Shown one piece after another: positions 49,736 to 60,957 of a stretch of 64,000 nucleotides of DNA; position 1 is the stretch's first letter; the number at the start of each line of letters is the position of its first letter. Below the pieces are notes generated by a model. That model saw only the letters and a list, made by a program, of their open reading frames with translations, had not been told where the DNA came from and ran no database searches. The translations under genes were made by a program, and so were the position numbers. The stretch is from Enterobacteriaceae bacterium ESL0689 (GTDB taxonomy: Bacteria > Pseudomonadota > Gammaproteobacteria > Enterobacterales > Enterobacteriaceae), in contig JAQTIF010000002.1 of the NCBI GenBank assembly GCA_029433525.1, forward strand, positions 434,001 to 498,000, given 5' to 3'.

Positions 49736-52565
49736 CCAGCAGCCACTTCTGCCAGCTCGAATTAACCTGCTCACGCGCCTCGCTAAAGGCATCGGCAGCC
49801 ATATGTCCCGGCTGTTCCTGCAACGCCAGGTGATGCAGGGCATCGCGTAACCTGATGTAGGCCTGTGTCAACCTTTGCGCCTCGTCATTATCCATAATGC
49901 CATTTTGCGCCAGTAACTGAAGGATGCGTACATTATCCGACCAGTGCGTTAATGATGGTTGCGCGTGCGCATAGCGCAGAACCAGATACTGGGCAATAAA
50001 TTCAATATCGGTAATGCCACCGATACCCGCTTTGATATCAAAGCGATCGCTACATTTATTGCCATGGTGAGTACGCATTTTTTCCCGCATTTCACGCACC
50101 TCAGTCTGTAGCGTCGAACCATCACGAGGTGTACAGAGAATCGCGTGACGGATAGCCTCAAAATGCGTCTGTAATGGCGGATCGCCATACACAACACGGG
50201 CACGTACCAGCGCCTGATGTTCCCATGTCCAGGCTTCATGTTGTTGATAATCAGCGAACGCCTCAAGGGTGGTGACCAGCATTCCCGCCGCTCCGGAGGG
50301 ACGTAAACGAACATCGACATCATAGAGGATCCCCAGTGCGGTGCGGGTGCTGAACAGGTGCATAATACGCTGGGCCAGGCGCAGATAGAACTGACGACCC
50401 TCGATTTCGCGCGCCCCGTTGGTCATCACATCCGCCGGACAATTATGCAGAAACACCAGATCGAGATCAGAGTTATACCCCAGCTCACGTCCCCCCAGCT
50501 TACCATAACCGACGACAGCGAAACCCTGCTCGGTCGAATGCTGTAAATGAGCAGGATAACCATAGCGCGTGACCATTTGCCGCCATGCTTGCTGTACCAC
50601 CGCGGCAATTATCGCCTCCGCCAGCCAGGTTAAGTGATCACTCACTTTCATGACCGGTAGTGTCCCGGCAATATCGCTCGCGGCAATACGCAATAATTGC
50701 GCCTGTTTGAATTGACACAGCGCTTCCAGCTTTTGCTCGTCATCCTCTTCTGGCACCCGTAACAGATACTGGCGTAATTCATCGCCATAGGCACTGTTCG
50801 CCGAGGGTTGATACAGCGTATCCGGATTGAGGAGTTCATCTAACAGCAGGGGATAACGCGCTAACTGACTGGCGACCATCGGTGAAGCGACACAGAGTCT
50901 GATTAAATGTTGCAACACCCCAGGGTATTCACTGAGCAGTTCAAGATAGGTCGTCCGGGTGATGATACTGGTTAATAGCGGCATAATGCGCGCCAGGGCG
51001 AGCGGGGCATCGGTGCACAGGCATACTTCACGCAGTAAATGTGGCATCAGCTGATCGAGCACCAGACGACCACGCGGACCCACCGGGCGTTTATCCAGAT
51101 CATGGCGAAAATCGGTGATCAGCGTCAGTACCACTCGGCGAGCATCATCAGCAAGGTGGGCGATTGCCGGGGTAGTCTCATCTTCCGCCAGCGCATCCTG
51201 CCACAGTTCATGCCAGTATGCTTCCAGCTGATCGTCAGCGGAAGCGGGAGAATCATCGCCAATCAATACATTAAAGATGCGTCGAACCTGAGCCATTCTG
51301 GCGGTCAGACTCGCCTCCAGTGCTGGCCAGTCGGCGGCGCCCATCGCCCATGCCAGCCGGGCACGATTAAGATCATCGGCGGGCAGCGTCTGTGTCTGCT
51401 GATCATCGATGCTTTGTAGCAGATTCTCCAGTCGGCGTAAGAACAGGTAAGCATCGCGTAGCTGGCTGGCATCCTCTTCCGGCAACAGACGCCGTTCTGC
51501 GATAGCCGCCAGCGCGGTCAGTAAGGATCGTGATTGCAGTGCTGGCTCGCGGCCACCACGAATAAGCTGGAAGACCTGAACAATAAACTCAATTTCACGG
51601 ATCCCGCCCGCACCCAGCTTAATGTTATCGCGCAAACCACGACGACGCACTTCACGAGCGATCATTCCTTTCATATTACGCAGTGACTGTATGACGCTAA
51701 AGTCAATATAGCGGCGAAAAACAAAAGGTCGCAGCATCGCGTGCAGTTCACTGGCGTAATCGCTGTTATTCTCCCCCATAATCCGCGCTTTGACCATCGC
51801 ATAGCGCTCCCAGTCACGTCCCTGCTCCTGATAGTAATCTTCCAGCGCCGCGAAACTTAACACCAGCGGCCCGCTGTCACCAAAAGGGCGCAGGCGCATA
51901 TCCACACGATAGACGATCCCCGCGTCGGTCGGCTGATCGAGAACCTTAATCAGCCGCTGACCCAGGCGGGTAAAAAACTGGGCATTATCCTGTTCACGGC
52001 GTCCGCCCTGGGTCGTCCCCTTCTCCGGCCAGACAAAAATAAGATCGATATCGGAGGAGAAGTTCAGTTCACCGCCACCGAGTTTACCCATCCCGAGGAT
52101 CAACAGCGGTTGCGCTTTGCCTTGTGCGTTAGTCGGGGTGCCCCATTCACGACAACAAGCGCGATACAGCCAGTCGCGGGCGGCCACGATCAATGTCTCT
52201 GCCAGCACACTGAGTTGCTGTAAACTCTCCTCTTCACTGACCAGCGCCAGAGTCTGCGCCCAGGCGATCCGTACCATGATCCGGCGGCGAAACAGACGTA
52301 ACTCGCGCATCAGTGCCGCTTCATCATCAACATTGGCCAGCGCAGTCTGTAGCCAGACGCGGTAATCACGCCACTCCTGCGCCACTGGCGGTGAGGCGGT
52401 CAACTCCAGCAACCACTGCGGGTGCGCAATCAGATTCTGGCGGACAAAATCGCTGAATGTTATCACGGCCTGTAGCTGTGGCGTGAGCGCTGATGAGGGA
52501 AAATCCGCTGGCAACTGGTTGATGATGGTTCGCCAGTGCTGCTGTAAGGGCAAAGAGAGCGACAT
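49731..52565 (-). CDS. glnE: Glutamine synthetase adenylyltransferase/adenylyl-removing enzyme GlnE
   Basis: GlnE adenylylates and de-adenylylates glutamine synthetase in response to PII, so it sets nitrogen assimilation. From the ATG at 52565 (AGGAGG upstream) it has 944 residues (946 in E. coli). Two nucleotidyltransferase domains are visible: the N-terminal adenylyl-removing one with [20 protein letters not shown] and the C-terminal adenylylating one with [20 protein letters not shown]. The C-terminus reads WQKWLLA where E. coli has WQKWLVEE; the last codons and stop come from repeat R6. Confidence 0.97.
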   Translation of the reverse strand: MSLSLPLQQHWRTIINQLPADFPSSALTPQLQAVITFSDFVRQNLIAHPQWLLELTASPPVAQEWRDYRVWLQTALANVDDEAALMRELRLFRRRIMVRIAWAQTLALVSEEESLQQLSVLAETLIVAARDWLYRACCREWGTPTNAQGKAQPLLILGMGKLGGGELNFSSDIDLIFVWPEKGTTQGGRREQDNAQFFTRLGQRLIKVLDQPTDAGIVYRVDMRLRPFGDSGPLVLSFAALEDYYQEQGRDWERYAMVKARIMGENNSDYASELHAMLRPFVFRRYIDFSVIQSLRNMKGMIAREVRRRGLRDNIKLGAGGIREIEFIVQVFQLIRGGREPALQSRSLLTALAAIAERRLLPEEDASQLRDAYLFLRRLENLLQSIDDQQTQTLPADDLNRARLAWAMGAADWPALEASLTARMAQVRRIFNVLIGDDSPASADDQLEAYWHELWQDALAEDETTPAIAHLADDARRVVLTLITDFRHDLDKRPVGPRGRLVLDQLMPHLLREVCLCTDAPLALARIMPLLTSIITRTTYLELLSEYPGVLQHLIRLCVASPMVASQLARYPLLLDELLNPDTLYQPSANSAYGDELRQYLLRVPEEDDEQKLEALCQFKQAQLLRIAASDIAGTLPVMKVSDHLTWLAEAIIAAVVQQAWRQMVTRYGYPAHLQHSTEQGFAVVGYGKLGGRELGYNSDLDLVFLHNCPADVMTNGAREIEGRQFYLRLAQRIMHLFSTRTALGILYDVDVRLRPSGAAGMLVTTLEAFADYQQHEAWTWEHQALVRARVVYGDPPLQTHFEAIRHAILCTPRDGSTLQTEVREMREKMRTHHGNKCSDRFDIKAGIGGITDIEFIAQYLVLRYAHAQPSLTHWSDNVRILQLLAQNGIMDNDEAQRLTQAYIRLRDALHHLALQEQPGHMAADAFSEAREQVNSSWQKWLLA

Positions 52566-52587
52566 ATTGGCCTCCTCCTGAGGGTTA

Positions 52588-53886
52588 TTATCGTTTGCCA
52601 CTATGCAACCAGAAGGGTTCGGCGGCCAGTACCTGATGACAAAAATCAGCAATCAGCGGGATATTTTTGTGTTCAATAGCGCGATAAAGCGCCTGCCAGC
52701 GGGCCAGCCACGGCGTGGCGGCATCGGCATAAGCGCTTGCCAGTAGCTGGATACAGCCGATTTCACGCGCCAGATGCGGCAACTGATCATGATAATGGCT
52801 GGCTGAATTCGGCTGAAAAGCCTTTTTTAAATTCGCCAGTGCCTGCGACAGATGAATATCAGCAAAACGTTTAAAAGAGCCGCTGATCTGCTTTTGCGCT
52901 TGCGGGTCTAAAAATGAGCGCCACTCCCGATTCGCCAGCCATGCTGTCAGCGTGAGCTTCGCGCCGACGGTGACGGTACTGAACAGGGCGGCAGATGTGG
53001 TGTCCGCCGCCGCCAGCACCGCCTCTGCCGCATTGAGCTGTTCACGGATCGCCGCCGTCGCCTTACGGGGCACAACCCCGCCAAACAGCGTCAGGGTATA
53101 GCGTACCCGCGCAATGGCCTGCAGGATCTCTGTTTTTGCCGCCGAATAGCCCTGCGCCCAGACTTCATCATGATACAGCCAGTGCGTCAGCGCACTTTCC
53201 AGCGCCGCCACCAGCCCTTGTTCAAGGGTGGCTTTGGCGGGCAGGCGCAAAATACCGAGCGATTTCGGCAGAGATTTCGTCTTATCTTGTATCAGATGGT
53301 AACCGCGTGCGGCTTTACTCAGCCCCCCCTGACGCAGGACGCCAACGCTCAACAGGCGACGGGCAAGGGTCAGCACATCCGGTAAATGACCAGAGAGCAA
53401 CTCCAGTTCCAGTTCACAAATCGCCTGCTGGCGATCCGCCGTTTTGACCGCACCGCGATCGAGGGCGATTTCAATCGTGCTTGCCCCTTCATTAATCTGC
53501 CATTTTTCGCGGCTAAAATCGGTACTGAATAATGGCCGTATATTTTGCGCCAGCGTGGCAGGTAACTGACCTTGTGGCCAGACGTCAGCAGGAAGGCGAT
53601 CCAGTGCCAGTTCAGGTTGTTGCAGGGGGATATTGTATTCCGGACGCTGATGCAAGCCGCCTGTCATATGGCCTGCCGTTTTCAATGTCATTTCATACTG
53701 CCCGCGTTCGCCGCGAATCCGCAATCCAATATCATGGCTACGCAGCCAGCCCTCTGCGGTGTCGTAATAAATATTCTGCAATGAGCTCGCCGCAGTATGT
53801 TGTGCATCGAGAGTATTAAGATAGTGACGCAAATTTTCTACGCCGTTATCCATTATGATGAATTTTAATTCTATTTCTTGCGCCAT
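52588..53886 (-). CDS. ygiF: CYTH-CHAD inorganic triphosphatase YgiF
   Basis: A 432-residue protein with an N-terminal CYTH domain (EIELKF signature at residues 4-9, [14 protein letters not shown]) that hydrolyses inorganic triphosphate, and a C-terminal helical CHAD domain (from about 215), which is thought to bind polyphosphate. Length and order (next to glnE, 22 bases apart) match E. coli YgiF. Confidence 0.95.
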   Translation of the reverse strand: MAQEIELKFIIMDNGVENLRHYLNTLDAQHTAASSLQNIYYDTAEGWLRSHDIGLRIRGERGQYEMTLKTAGHMTGGLHQRPEYNIPLQQPELALDRLPADVWPQGQLPATLAQNIRPLFSTDFSREKWQINEGASTIEIALDRGAVKTADRQQAICELELELLSGHLPDVLTLARRLLSVGVLRQGGLSKAARGYHLIQDKTKSLPKSLGILRLPAKATLEQGLVAALESALTHWLYHDEVWAQGYSAAKTEILQAIARVRYTLTLFGGVVPRKATAAIREQLNAAEAVLAAADTTSAALFSTVTVGAKLTLTAWLANREWRSFLDPQAQKQISGSFKRFADIHLSQALANLKKAFQPNSASHYHDQLPHLAREIGCIQLLASAYADAATPWLARWQALYRAIEHKNIPLIADFCHQVLAAEPFWLHSGKR

Positions 53887-54101
53887 AAATAAATTATTCC
53901 ACCGCTTTTTTGTATCCGGCCATCAGGAGCGAACTAAGCCCTGAATCTCTTGTCAATAAATAGTATTTGGCGATAATGCGCGATGCAATGTGCATTTTGT
54001 CAGGCTATCCGCCTGTTTTTTCCGATGGTGACAGAAAACTTTACAGCGTTATGGCGATGCCATAATTGTCGTTCCACTTTTTATCATTCAATAATGAGCC
54101 G

Positions 54102-54722
54102 ATGCTAAAATTACGCTTTATCCTGTGGGGTGTACTGGCGCTGACCGCCATAGCAGCAACCCATGCGGAAGAACAACGTTATATTTCCGATGAGCTGAAT
54201 ACCTGGCTACGCACGGGCCCCGGTGATGAGTACCGCCTGCAGGGCACCATCAATGCCGGAGACGCGGTTTCTTTACTGCAAACCAATGACAGCAACGGTT
54301 ACGCGCAAATCCGCGACAGCAATGGTCGTACCGCCTGGTTACCACAGAAATATCTGAGCACCGAACCCAGTTTACGTACCCGAGTCCCTGATCTGGAAAA
54401 TCAGGTAAAAACCCTGACCAGTAAACTCAATAATATTGATAATACCTGGAATCAGCGCACCGCAGAAATGCAGGCAAAGGTCGCCAGTAGCGATGACACC
54501 ATTAACACCCTGCAGGAAGAAAACCAGAAGCTGAAAAATGAACTTATTATTGCCCGTAAAAAGGTCGATCTTGCCAATCTGCAACTGGATGACAAACAAC
54601 GCCTCATTATCATGCAATGGTTTATCTACGGTGGCGGTGTGCTGGGTATGGGTCTGTTGCTCGGTTTGATACTCCCCTATCTGATCCCACGACGCCGACG
54701 CAAAGATCGATGGATGAACTAA
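54102..54722 (+). CDS. ygiM: SH3b-domain membrane protein YgiM
   Basis: A 206-residue protein, same length as E. coli YgiM. A signal peptide (LRFILWGVLALTAIAATHA) is followed by a bacterial SH3 domain (about 25-90, LNTWLRTGPGDEYRLQGTI), a coiled coil (about 100-165) and a C-terminal transmembrane helix (WFIYGGGVLGMGLLLGLILPYLI) ending in RRRRKDRW. The SH3b domain suggests a cell-wall link; the function is not established. Repeat copy R7 begins at its stop codon. Confidence 0.93.
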   Translation: MLKLRFILWGVLALTAIAATHAEEQRYISDELNTWLRTGPGDEYRLQGTINAGDAVSLLQTNDSNGYAQIRDSNGRTAWLPQKYLSTEPSLRTRVPDLENQVKTLTSKLNNIDNTWNQRTAEMQAKVASSDDTINTLQEENQKLKNELIIARKKVDLANLQLDDKQRLIIMQWFIYGGGVLGMGLLLGLILPYLIPRRRRKDRWMN

Positions 54723-54838
54723 GAACCTGTCTGACACCGACAGTGCCGGGAACCCACCGTGTACAGGGAGTACGTGACGATTTCAGGCACTGCCGGGAGA
54801 CAAAATAGCAAGCCAATTAGCCTGATGGGATAGACTCC
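54720..54838 (+). repeat. Interspersed TIR repeat, copy R7 (degenerate)
   Basis: It begins TAAGAACCTG and ends CCTGATGGGATAGACTC, with the core CCGTGTACAGGGAGTACGTGACGATTTCAGGCACTGCCGGGAGACAAAATAGCAAG. At 119 bp it lacks some of the left part. It overlaps the ygiM stop codon. Confidence 0.8.
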
Positions 54839-54902
54839 GATTCGTTTTCTTTGTCAGACTCACGTATCATTCTGATTGTCACAGAGATGTAAGGAGTCAA
54901 CG

Positions 54903-56144
54903 GTGAAATGTTATCTGGTTGGCGGTGCTGTCCGCGATGCGTTATTGGGCCTCCCGGTGAAAGACAGGGATTGGGTGGTCGTCGGTGCGACACCTGCACA
55001 GTTGCTTGTGGCGGGTTATCAGCAGGTTGGGCGCGATTTTCCCGTCTTTCTACACCCGGAAAGCCGGGAAGAGTATGCACTGGCACGCACGGAACGTAAA
55101 TCTGGTTCCGGTTACACCGGTTTTATCTGTTATGCCGCCGCCGATGTCACCCTGGAGCAGGATCTGCAACGCCGTGATTTAACCATCAATGCGCTGGCGC
55201 AGGATGACAATGGCCAGATTATTGACCCCTATCATGGCCTGGCCGATTTACACGCAGGCTTGCTGCGCCATGTCTCACCGGCCTTCAGTGAAGATCCACT
55301 GCGCGTCTTGCGGGTAGCGCGTTTTGCCGCCCGTTATGCCCATCTGGGATTTCGTATTGCAGATGAAACACTGGCTCTGATGCGTCATATGGCGACCAGC
55401 GGTGAGCTGTCACAACTGACCCCGGAACGGGTCTGGAAAGAGACCGCCAGTGCCCTTGCCAGCCATAATCCACAGGTTTTTTTCCAGACGCTACGCGATT
55501 GTCAGGCACTCAGGATCCTGTTTCCGGAACTGGATGCGCTGTTCGGTGTACCCGCCCCGGCGCAGTGGCATCCGGAAATTGACACCGGTTTGCATACCCT
55601 GATGACGCTGACCATAGCGACAATGCTGTCGCCGGAAATCGATGTGCGCTTCGCCGCACTGTGTCACGATCTGGGTAAAGGACTGACGCCGAAAGCACAG
55701 TGGCCCCATCATCACGGTCATGGCCCGGCCGGTATCCGGCTGATTGAGAATATCTGTCACCGCCTGCATGTGCCGAATGAAATACGTGATCTGGCTCGCT
55801 GTGTGGCCGAATTTCACGATCTGATCCATACCTTGCCTGATCTGTCGGCCAGCACCCTGATCCAGTTGTTCGATCGAATCGATGCGTGGCGGAAGCCGCA
55901 ACGGGTAGAGCAGATCGCGCTCACCAGTGAAGCGGATATGCGTGGCCGCGCGGGATTTGAAACACGCGATTATCCTCAGGGGCGTCTGTTGCGCGAAGCC
56001 TGGCAAATCGCCCAATCGATCCCCACCCAGGCGGTGCTGGCACAGGGCTTTAAAGGCATGGCGATCCGCCATGAACTGACCAGAAGAAGAATTGCGGCTA
56101 TTGAGCAGTGGCAGAAAGCACGCTTTCCTCAGTCCGCAGGCTGA
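54903..56144 (+). CDS. cca: CCA-adding tRNA nucleotidyltransferase
   Basis: Cca adds or repairs the CCA end of tRNAs without a template and in enterobacteria also has phosphatase and phosphodiesterase activity in an HD domain. The start is GTG at 54903, behind AAGGAG, which aligns with the E. coli start ([16 protein letters not shown]). It has 413 residues. The active site GGAVRD and DRDW, the [10 protein letters not shown] motif and the HD motif CHDLGKG are intact. In E. coli bacA lies between cca and folB; here folB follows directly, converging. Confidence 0.97.
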   Translation: MKCYLVGGAVRDALLGLPVKDRDWVVVGATPAQLLVAGYQQVGRDFPVFLHPESREEYALARTERKSGSGYTGFICYAAADVTLEQDLQRRDLTINALAQDDNGQIIDPYHGLADLHAGLLRHVSPAFSEDPLRVLRVARFAARYAHLGFRIADETLALMRHMATSGELSQLTPERVWKETASALASHNPQVFFQTLRDCQALRILFPELDALFGVPAPAQWHPEIDTGLHTLMTLTIATMLSPEIDVRFAALCHDLGKGLTPKAQWPHHHGHGPAGIRLIENICHRLHVPNEIRDLARCVAEFHDLIHTLPDLSASTLIQLFDRIDAWRKPQRVEQIALTSEADMRGRAGFETRDYPQGRLLREAWQIAQSIPTQAVLAQGFKGMAIRHELTRRRIAAIEQWQKARFPQSAG

Positions 56145-56191
56145 GGAGCGGCTTCTCACCGCGGCAAACCCGCCGCAGAGAGCATCGCGTT

Positions 56192-56563
56192 TCAGGCTGA
56201 CGGGATATCCGGGGCGCGGGAGCGCTCAATCACCACGCCAACACGCCTGGCTCTGGCCACCGCCCCGGGTTTGCTGACTTTAATACGCACCCACGGCGAG
56301 GGATAATTTTCCAGTAACAGTGTCGCAACCTCTTCAGCGACACGTTCTACCAACATAAAGCGCCCGCTTTCGACATAATCAGTGATCCGCTCGCTGATCT
56401 CAGCATAATTGAGACAATCGCCAAGCTGATCGCTGCTGGCCGCCTGACGGTTACCCCATGCCATTTCGATATCGAATACCAGCTTCTGTTTGATGGTTTG
56501 CTCCCATTCGTAAGCACCAATCGTAGTGATAACCTCCAGTTGTTCGATAAAAACAATATCCAT
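56192..56563 (-). CDS. folB: Dihydroneopterin aldolase FolB
   Basis: FolB converts 7,8-dihydroneopterin to 6-hydroxymethyl-dihydropterin in folate synthesis. The protein has 123 residues from the second of two adjacent ATG codons (56563), seven bases after AGGAGG. IVFIEQLEVITTIGAYEWEQ and the catalytic-Lys stretch WVRIKVSKPGAV are typical. It is divergent from plsY, as in E. coli. Confidence 0.96.
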   Translation of the reverse strand: MDIVFIEQLEVITTIGAYEWEQTIKQKLVFDIEMAWGNRQAASSDQLGDCLNYAEISERITDYVESGRFMLVERVAEEVATLLLENYPSPWVRIKVSKPGAVARARRVGVVIERSRAPDIPSA

Positions 56564-56713
56564 CATGATCCTCCTGTTTCGGCTAAAACTGCCTATCACT
56601 GCTGGCAAATGATGCGTATTATCCATAGATACAAAGCAACTCCCTAACGAATTCGTCTTGCCGCAACCACGCGCAGTGACGGGAACAGTAATCTTGTCAG
56701 AATGGAGCCGCTT

Positions 56714-57346
56714 ATGAGTGTTATCGCAGCGGGAATGGTTATTATCGCCTATCTTTGCGGCTCCGTTTCCAGTGCCATTCTGGTATGCCGTTTCGCAGGG
56801 TTTCCCGATCCACGCCAGTGTCGCTCAGGTAATGCCGGGGCAACCAATGTATTACGTATTGCCGGTAAAGGCGCGGCCAGCACAGTGCTTATTTTTGATC
56901 TGCTCAAAGGCATGTTGCCAGTGTGGGGCGGACTGGCATTCGGTCTGACACCGTTCTGGCTGGGCCTGGTGGCTATAGCGGCCTGTGTCGGGCATATCTG
57001 GCCAGTGTTCTTCCATTTTCATGGCGGTAAAGGAGTGGCGACGGCATTTGGCGCTATTGTCCCCTGCGGCAGAGATTTGGCGATGGTGCTGGCGACAACC
57101 TGGCTTGTGACCCTGCTACTAAGCGGTTACTCGTCACTGGCGGCGATCGTCAGCGCCCTGATGGCACCGCTGTATGCCTGGTGGCTGACACCACAATATA
57201 TCTTGCCGGTATCGATGCTCTCTGGTCTGATCCTGTTACGCCATCACAGCAATATCCGGCGTCTGTGGCATCATCAGGAGACAAAAATCTGGTTACAACG
57301 GCAGAGAAGTGACAAAAACGACACCAGCGCGAATCAGTCAAAATAG
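56714..57346 (+). CDS. plsY: Acyl-phosphate glycerol-3-phosphate acyltransferase PlsY
   Basis: PlsY is an inner-membrane enzyme that acylates glycerol 3-phosphate from acyl phosphate, the first step of phospholipid synthesis. It has 210 residues from the ATG at 56714 with five or more membrane helices. Conserved active-site loops [20 protein letters not shown] and [19 protein letters not shown] are present. The usual SGNPGATN has Ala for Pro here. Confidence 0.96.
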   Translation: MSVIAAGMVIIAYLCGSVSSAILVCRFAGFPDPRQCRSGNAGATNVLRIAGKGAASTVLIFDLLKGMLPVWGGLAFGLTPFWLGLVAIAACVGHIWPVFFHFHGGKGVATAFGAIVPCGRDLAMVLATTWLVTLLLSGYSSLAAIVSALMAPLYAWWLTPQYILPVSMLSGLILLRHHSNIRRLWHHQETKIWLQRQRSDKNDTSANQSK

Positions 57347-57362
57347 CGGGCAGAGGGAAAAT

Positions 57363-57387
57363 CCCCCGGCTGAGTGGGAACCGGGGG
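57363..57387. terminator. Hairpin between convergent plsY and pmbA
   Basis: CCCCCGG and CCGGGGG form a 7-bp GC stem with an 11-base loop, 16 bases after the plsY stop and 18 before the pmbA stop; it may serve both genes, although T-runs are missing. Confidence 0.5.
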
Positions 57388-57404
57388 CGATGACGTGACT
57401 GGCA

Positions 57405-58757
57405 TTATTGCCCGGCGATTTTCATCTCTGGCAACAAGACAGAGCCACACTGAATATGGCTGCGCGTTTCGATATCATCACCGATAGCGACAATATCGCG
57501 CCACATTTCCCGTAAATTGCCAGCAATTGTGATTTCGCTGACTGGATACTGAATTTCACCATTCTCAACCCAGAAGCCACTGGCACCGCGCGAATAATCC
57601 CCGGTGACGCCACTGACCCCCTGCCCCATTAACTCCGTGACAATCAGCCCGCGCCCCATCTCTTTCAGCAACTGCGCAAAACTCAGCGTATGACCGTTTA
57701 TGCGCCAGTTATAGATCCCTCCGGCATGCCCATTGCTCTTCAGCCCCAGTTTGCGCGCTGAATAGCTGCTCAGTAACCACTGCGTTAATATGCCCTCTTT
57801 AATGATGTCGCAACGTTCGGTACGCACCCCTTCGCTATCAAACGCGGCGGAGGCCAGCCCTTTTTGCCAGTGCGGATGCTCTTCAATGGTCAGCCATTGC
57901 GGAAAAACCGGTTTACCCAGCGCATCGAGCAAAAATGTCGATTTGCGGTATACTGCGCCACCGGCAATCGCGCCGATCAGATGACCAAACAAACCCGTGG
58001 CGACTTCGCTGGCAAAAATAACCGGCGCTTTTATGGTCGGGAGTTTGCGCGGAGCCAGGCGTGACAAGGTACGACGCGCGCACTCATTGCCCACCCACTC
58101 GGCGGACTGTAATCCGCTCAGCTCGCGGCTCACGGTGTAGGCATAATCGCGTTCCATATCGCCGTTCTCTTCGGCAATAACGCAACTGGAGAGTGAGTAA
58201 CGGGTGGAGCAATAGCTCTGTAACATGCCGTGGCTGTTACCGAATACTTTAATCCCATAACGACTATTAAAACTGCCACCTTCGGTATTGGTAATGCGTT
58301 TATCCGCTTGTAACGCCGTGTTTTCAGCTTCAGTGGCCAGCTCAAGGGCCTGATCGGCCGTCACTTCTGCCGGATGAAAAAGGTCGAGATCCGGCGCATC
58401 GAAGGCCAGAAGGTCTTTATCGGCGATCCCGGCGCAGGGATCGGGCGATGTGTAGCTGGCAATATCCAGCGCGGCCTGTACGGTACGGGCGATCGCCTGT
58501 GGGCTCAGATCGGTCGAAGAGGCACTGCCCTTGCGATTTTGATGGTAGACCGTGATGCCTAATGCCCCATCGCTATTAAATTCGACATTCTCTGCCTCGC
58601 CATAACGGGTACTGACGCTAATACCGGTGGTTTTTCCCACGGATACTTCTGCCGCGTCTGATTTTCCTGCTGCCAGCGCCAGTGCGGTGGTGACAGCTTC
58701 TTCCAGCGCTTTACGCTGCTGCGCAACCTGAGAAATAACTTTCATCGCTAATGCCAT
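57405..58757 (-). CDS. pmbA: Metalloprotease PmbA (TldE)
   Basis: PmbA/TldE is the non-catalytic partner of the TldD metalloprotease; the complex matures microcin B17 and degrades unstructured peptides and CcdA. From the ATG at 58757 it has 450 residues, exactly E. coli's length. [40 protein letters not shown] and the C-terminal [15 protein letters not shown] are conserved. It is divergent from darP, as in E. coli. Confidence 0.97.
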   Translation of the reverse strand: MALAMKVISQVAQQRKALEEAVTTALALAAGKSDAAEVSVGKTTGISVSTRYGEAENVEFNSDGALGITVYHQNRKGSASSTDLSPQAIARTVQAALDIASYTSPDPCAGIADKDLLAFDAPDLDLFHPAEVTADQALELATEAENTALQADKRITNTEGGSFNSRYGIKVFGNSHGMLQSYCSTRYSLSSCVIAEENGDMERDYAYTVSRELSGLQSAEWVGNECARRTLSRLAPRKLPTIKAPVIFASEVATGLFGHLIGAIAGGAVYRKSTFLLDALGKPVFPQWLTIEEHPHWQKGLASAAFDSEGVRTERCDIIKEGILTQWLLSSYSARKLGLKSNGHAGGIYNWRINGHTLSFAQLLKEMGRGLIVTELMGQGVSGVTGDYSRGASGFWVENGEIQYPVSEITIAGNLREMWRDIVAIGDDIETRSHIQCGSVLLPEMKIAGQ

Positions 58758-58855
58758 AATGAATACAGAAAAGTGTTGCATGCAGTCTAACAGAGAACTG
58801 TTTTTCAGTGTGCATCTTAACTGATAACATGAGCCTCTTTTTTCAGGAGCCTGAG

Positions 58856-59407
58856 ATGACCAAGAAGCCTAATGACTGGCCCAGCGATGTTCCCGCTGAT
58901 GACCTCGCCGATCACGATGATGAAATTATCTGGGTCAGTAAAAGTGAAATTAAACGTGATGCGGAAGAACTGAAACGTCTTGGCGCAGAGATCGTCGGGC
59001 TGGGGAAAAATGCCCTTGAGAAGATACCACTGGATAACGATCTGCGTGATGCCATTGATCTTGCCCAGCGTATCAAAATGGAGGGACGCCGCCGTCAGCT
59101 ACAGCTGATTGGCAAAATGCTACGCAGTCGTGATGTCGCGCCTATTCGTCAGGCACTGGATAAGCTGAAAAATCGTCACAACCAACAAACCTCTCTGTTT
59201 CATAAACTGGAAACCATCCGCGATCGTTTAATAGAGGAAGGTGATAATGCGATAGCGGAAGTGCTCAATCTGTGGCCCGATGCCGATCGTCAACAGCTAC
59301 GTTCACTTATCCGCAATGCCCAAAAAGAGAAAGAGAGCAACAAGCCGCCAAAGTCATCACGCCTGATCTTTCAGTACCTGCGTGAATTAGCTGAAAATCA
59401 ACAATAA
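58856..59407 (+). CDS. darP: Ribosome-associated protein DarP (YjgA)
   Basis: DarP (formerly YjgA) binds late 50S assembly intermediates and promotes maturation of the peptidyl-transferase centre. The protein has 183 residues from the ATG at 58856, same as E. coli, and is highly charged and helical. Conserved stretches are [23 protein letters not shown] and [18 protein letters not shown]. The longer frame from 58808 would add 16 residues without homology. Confidence 0.95.
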   Translation: MTKKPNDWPSDVPADDLADHDDEIIWVSKSEIKRDAEELKRLGAEIVGLGKNALEKIPLDNDLRDAIDLAQRIKMEGRRRQLQLIGKMLRSRDVAPIRQALDKLKNRHNQQTSLFHKLETIRDRLIEEGDNAIAEVLNLWPDADRQQLRSLIRNAQKEKESNKPPKSSRLIFQYLRELAENQQ

Positions 59408-59613
59408 TTACCCTCTTCTGCCTGCATTTTCCTGTGCATCATTCCGGGCTGACAAACGCTATCCGCCGCAATAGCCCGGAAACAGCGCAGCTGAATCGTT
59501 AAAACGCTGACTGTTCGAAATCACAAACTGAACGCAAAAACGGTAATGCGTTACAGCTAAATTGTGAGGTCTGTCGGGTCAATCTGCTTTATAAAGAGGA
59601 TATTTGCTTATCC

Positions 59614-59656
59614 AGTGAGATATCTCACATTTCCTGCCAGGCTTTATGGCTAGATT
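59614..59656 (+). promoter_or_regulatory. CRP-type site and class II-like promoter before the DUF4432 gene
   Basis: AGTGA-GATATC-TCACA (59614-59629) matches the CRP consensus in 9 of 10 bases. A TAGATT -10-like element (59651-59656) would put the start near 59663, centring the site at about -41.5, the class II position. This is inference from spacing. Confidence 0.5.
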
Positions 59657-59700
59657 TTATTCACCGGTAACACAATCGATTCAGCCAAAAAGGTCACAAC

Positions 59701-60909
59701 ATGAAAAAGACACTCACGCTGGTAGCTAGCGCTATGCTTATATCCGCTCCTGTCGCAGCACAAACATGGGTACTGACCAGTGCCGAAGAGAGCATTGAAC
59801 AAGGAGACTGGCAAATTACCAGCGATCAACTGAAGATCAAGGATCATACGTTCAGTATCGCGCAAAAAGTATTGCATGGCGGGAAACAAGAGGGCAGCAA
59901 GATTCTGGTGATCAATAATCAAGATGGCCTGACAATCACACTGAGCCCGACACGCGGTATGAATTTACTGAAAGCGGAAGGCTTTGGCAGCAAAATGGGC
60001 TGGGACTCGCCGGTAAAAGAGGTGGTCAATCCGGCCTTTATCAACCTCGAAAGCCGTAATGGCGTCGGCTGGCTGGAAGGCTTCAATGAGATGATGGTAC
60101 GTTGTGGCTATGAATGGACCGGCCACCCGACCACGGTTAATGGCCAGATTTACACCCTGCATGGCAGAGCGGGAAACACCCCCGCCTCACGGGTAGAAGT
60201 GGAGGTCAGTGATAGCGCACCGTATGAAATTCGTATCCGTGGGCTGGTGAAAGAGAGTGCGTTTAAGAAAGTGGATTTACAAACCCTGACCGAATTGCGC
60301 TATGTACCTGGCAGCAATAGTTTTAGTCTGCATGATGTGTTAACCAACCATGCTGACTACCCGCATGATTATCAAATTATCTACCACAGCAATTTTGGCC
60401 ACCCTATTCTGGAAGAGGGGGCACGTTTCCTCGCCCCCATTACCCGTGTCAGCCCGTTTAACGACTACGCAAAAGCCGGAATGACTACCTGGCGCAACTA
60501 TACTGGCCCGCAGAAAAACTTTGATGAAATGGTCTTTAATCTGCAACCCCTGGCCGATGAAAATCAGCAAACCGTCGCGGCAGTGATCAATAGAGCCGGA
60601 GATAAAGGCGCCGCCATTCAGTTCGATATCCGCCAGTTGCCATTGTTGACGTTATGGAAAAATACTGATACCGAAAAACAGGGTTACGTCACCGGAATGG
60701 AACCGGGAACCAGTTATGCCTATCCGGTCACCATTGAACGGCAACAAAAACGGGTCAAACAGCTTCAGCCCGGTGCCAGTACGCAATTCGACCTCACCTA
60801 TACCCTGTTGTACAATCGCCAGCAGGTTGCCGACATCGAGAAAAGAATTGCCACTATTCAGGGAGATAAACCTGTCCAGCAGAGTAATACTCCGATTGCC
60901 CATGAGTGA
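59701..60909 (+). CDS. Secreted DUF4432 (aldose 1-epimerase-like) protein
   Basis: A 402-residue protein with a signal peptide (KKTLTLVASAMLISAPVAA, cleaved before QTW). The rest is a DUF4432 galactose-mutarotase-like beta-sandwich: LSPTRGMNLLKAEGFGSKMGWDSP, WLEGFNEMMVRCGYEWTGHP, YTLHGRAGNTPAS and YHSNFGHPILEEGARFLAP carry the His, Glu and Asp residues expected to line the sugar site. DUF4432 enzymes are thought to act on sugars; the substrate is unknown. Periplasmic location and a CRP-type site upstream suggest carbon-source use. It stands alone between darP and mpl, where E. coli has no such gene, so it may be acquired. Confidence 0.82.
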   Translation: MKKTLTLVASAMLISAPVAAQTWVLTSAEESIEQGDWQITSDQLKIKDHTFSIAQKVLHGGKQEGSKILVINNQDGLTITLSPTRGMNLLKAEGFGSKMGWDSPVKEVVNPAFINLESRNGVGWLEGFNEMMVRCGYEWTGHPTTVNGQIYTLHGRAGNTPASRVEVEVSDSAPYEIRIRGLVKESAFKKVDLQTLTELRYVPGSNSFSLHDVLTNHADYPHDYQIIYHSNFGHPILEEGARFLAPITRVSPFNDYAKAGMTTWRNYTGPQKNFDEMVFNLQPLADENQQTVAAVINRAGDKGAAIQFDIRQLPLLTLWKNTDTEKQGYVTGMEPGTSYAYPVTIERQQKRVKQLQPGASTQFDLTYTLLYNRQQVADIEKRIATIQGDKPVQQSNTPIAHE

Positions 60910-60957
60910 TCAGCACAACCGAGCAACCGTGATCGGGCATATGACATGCCCGGTCAA

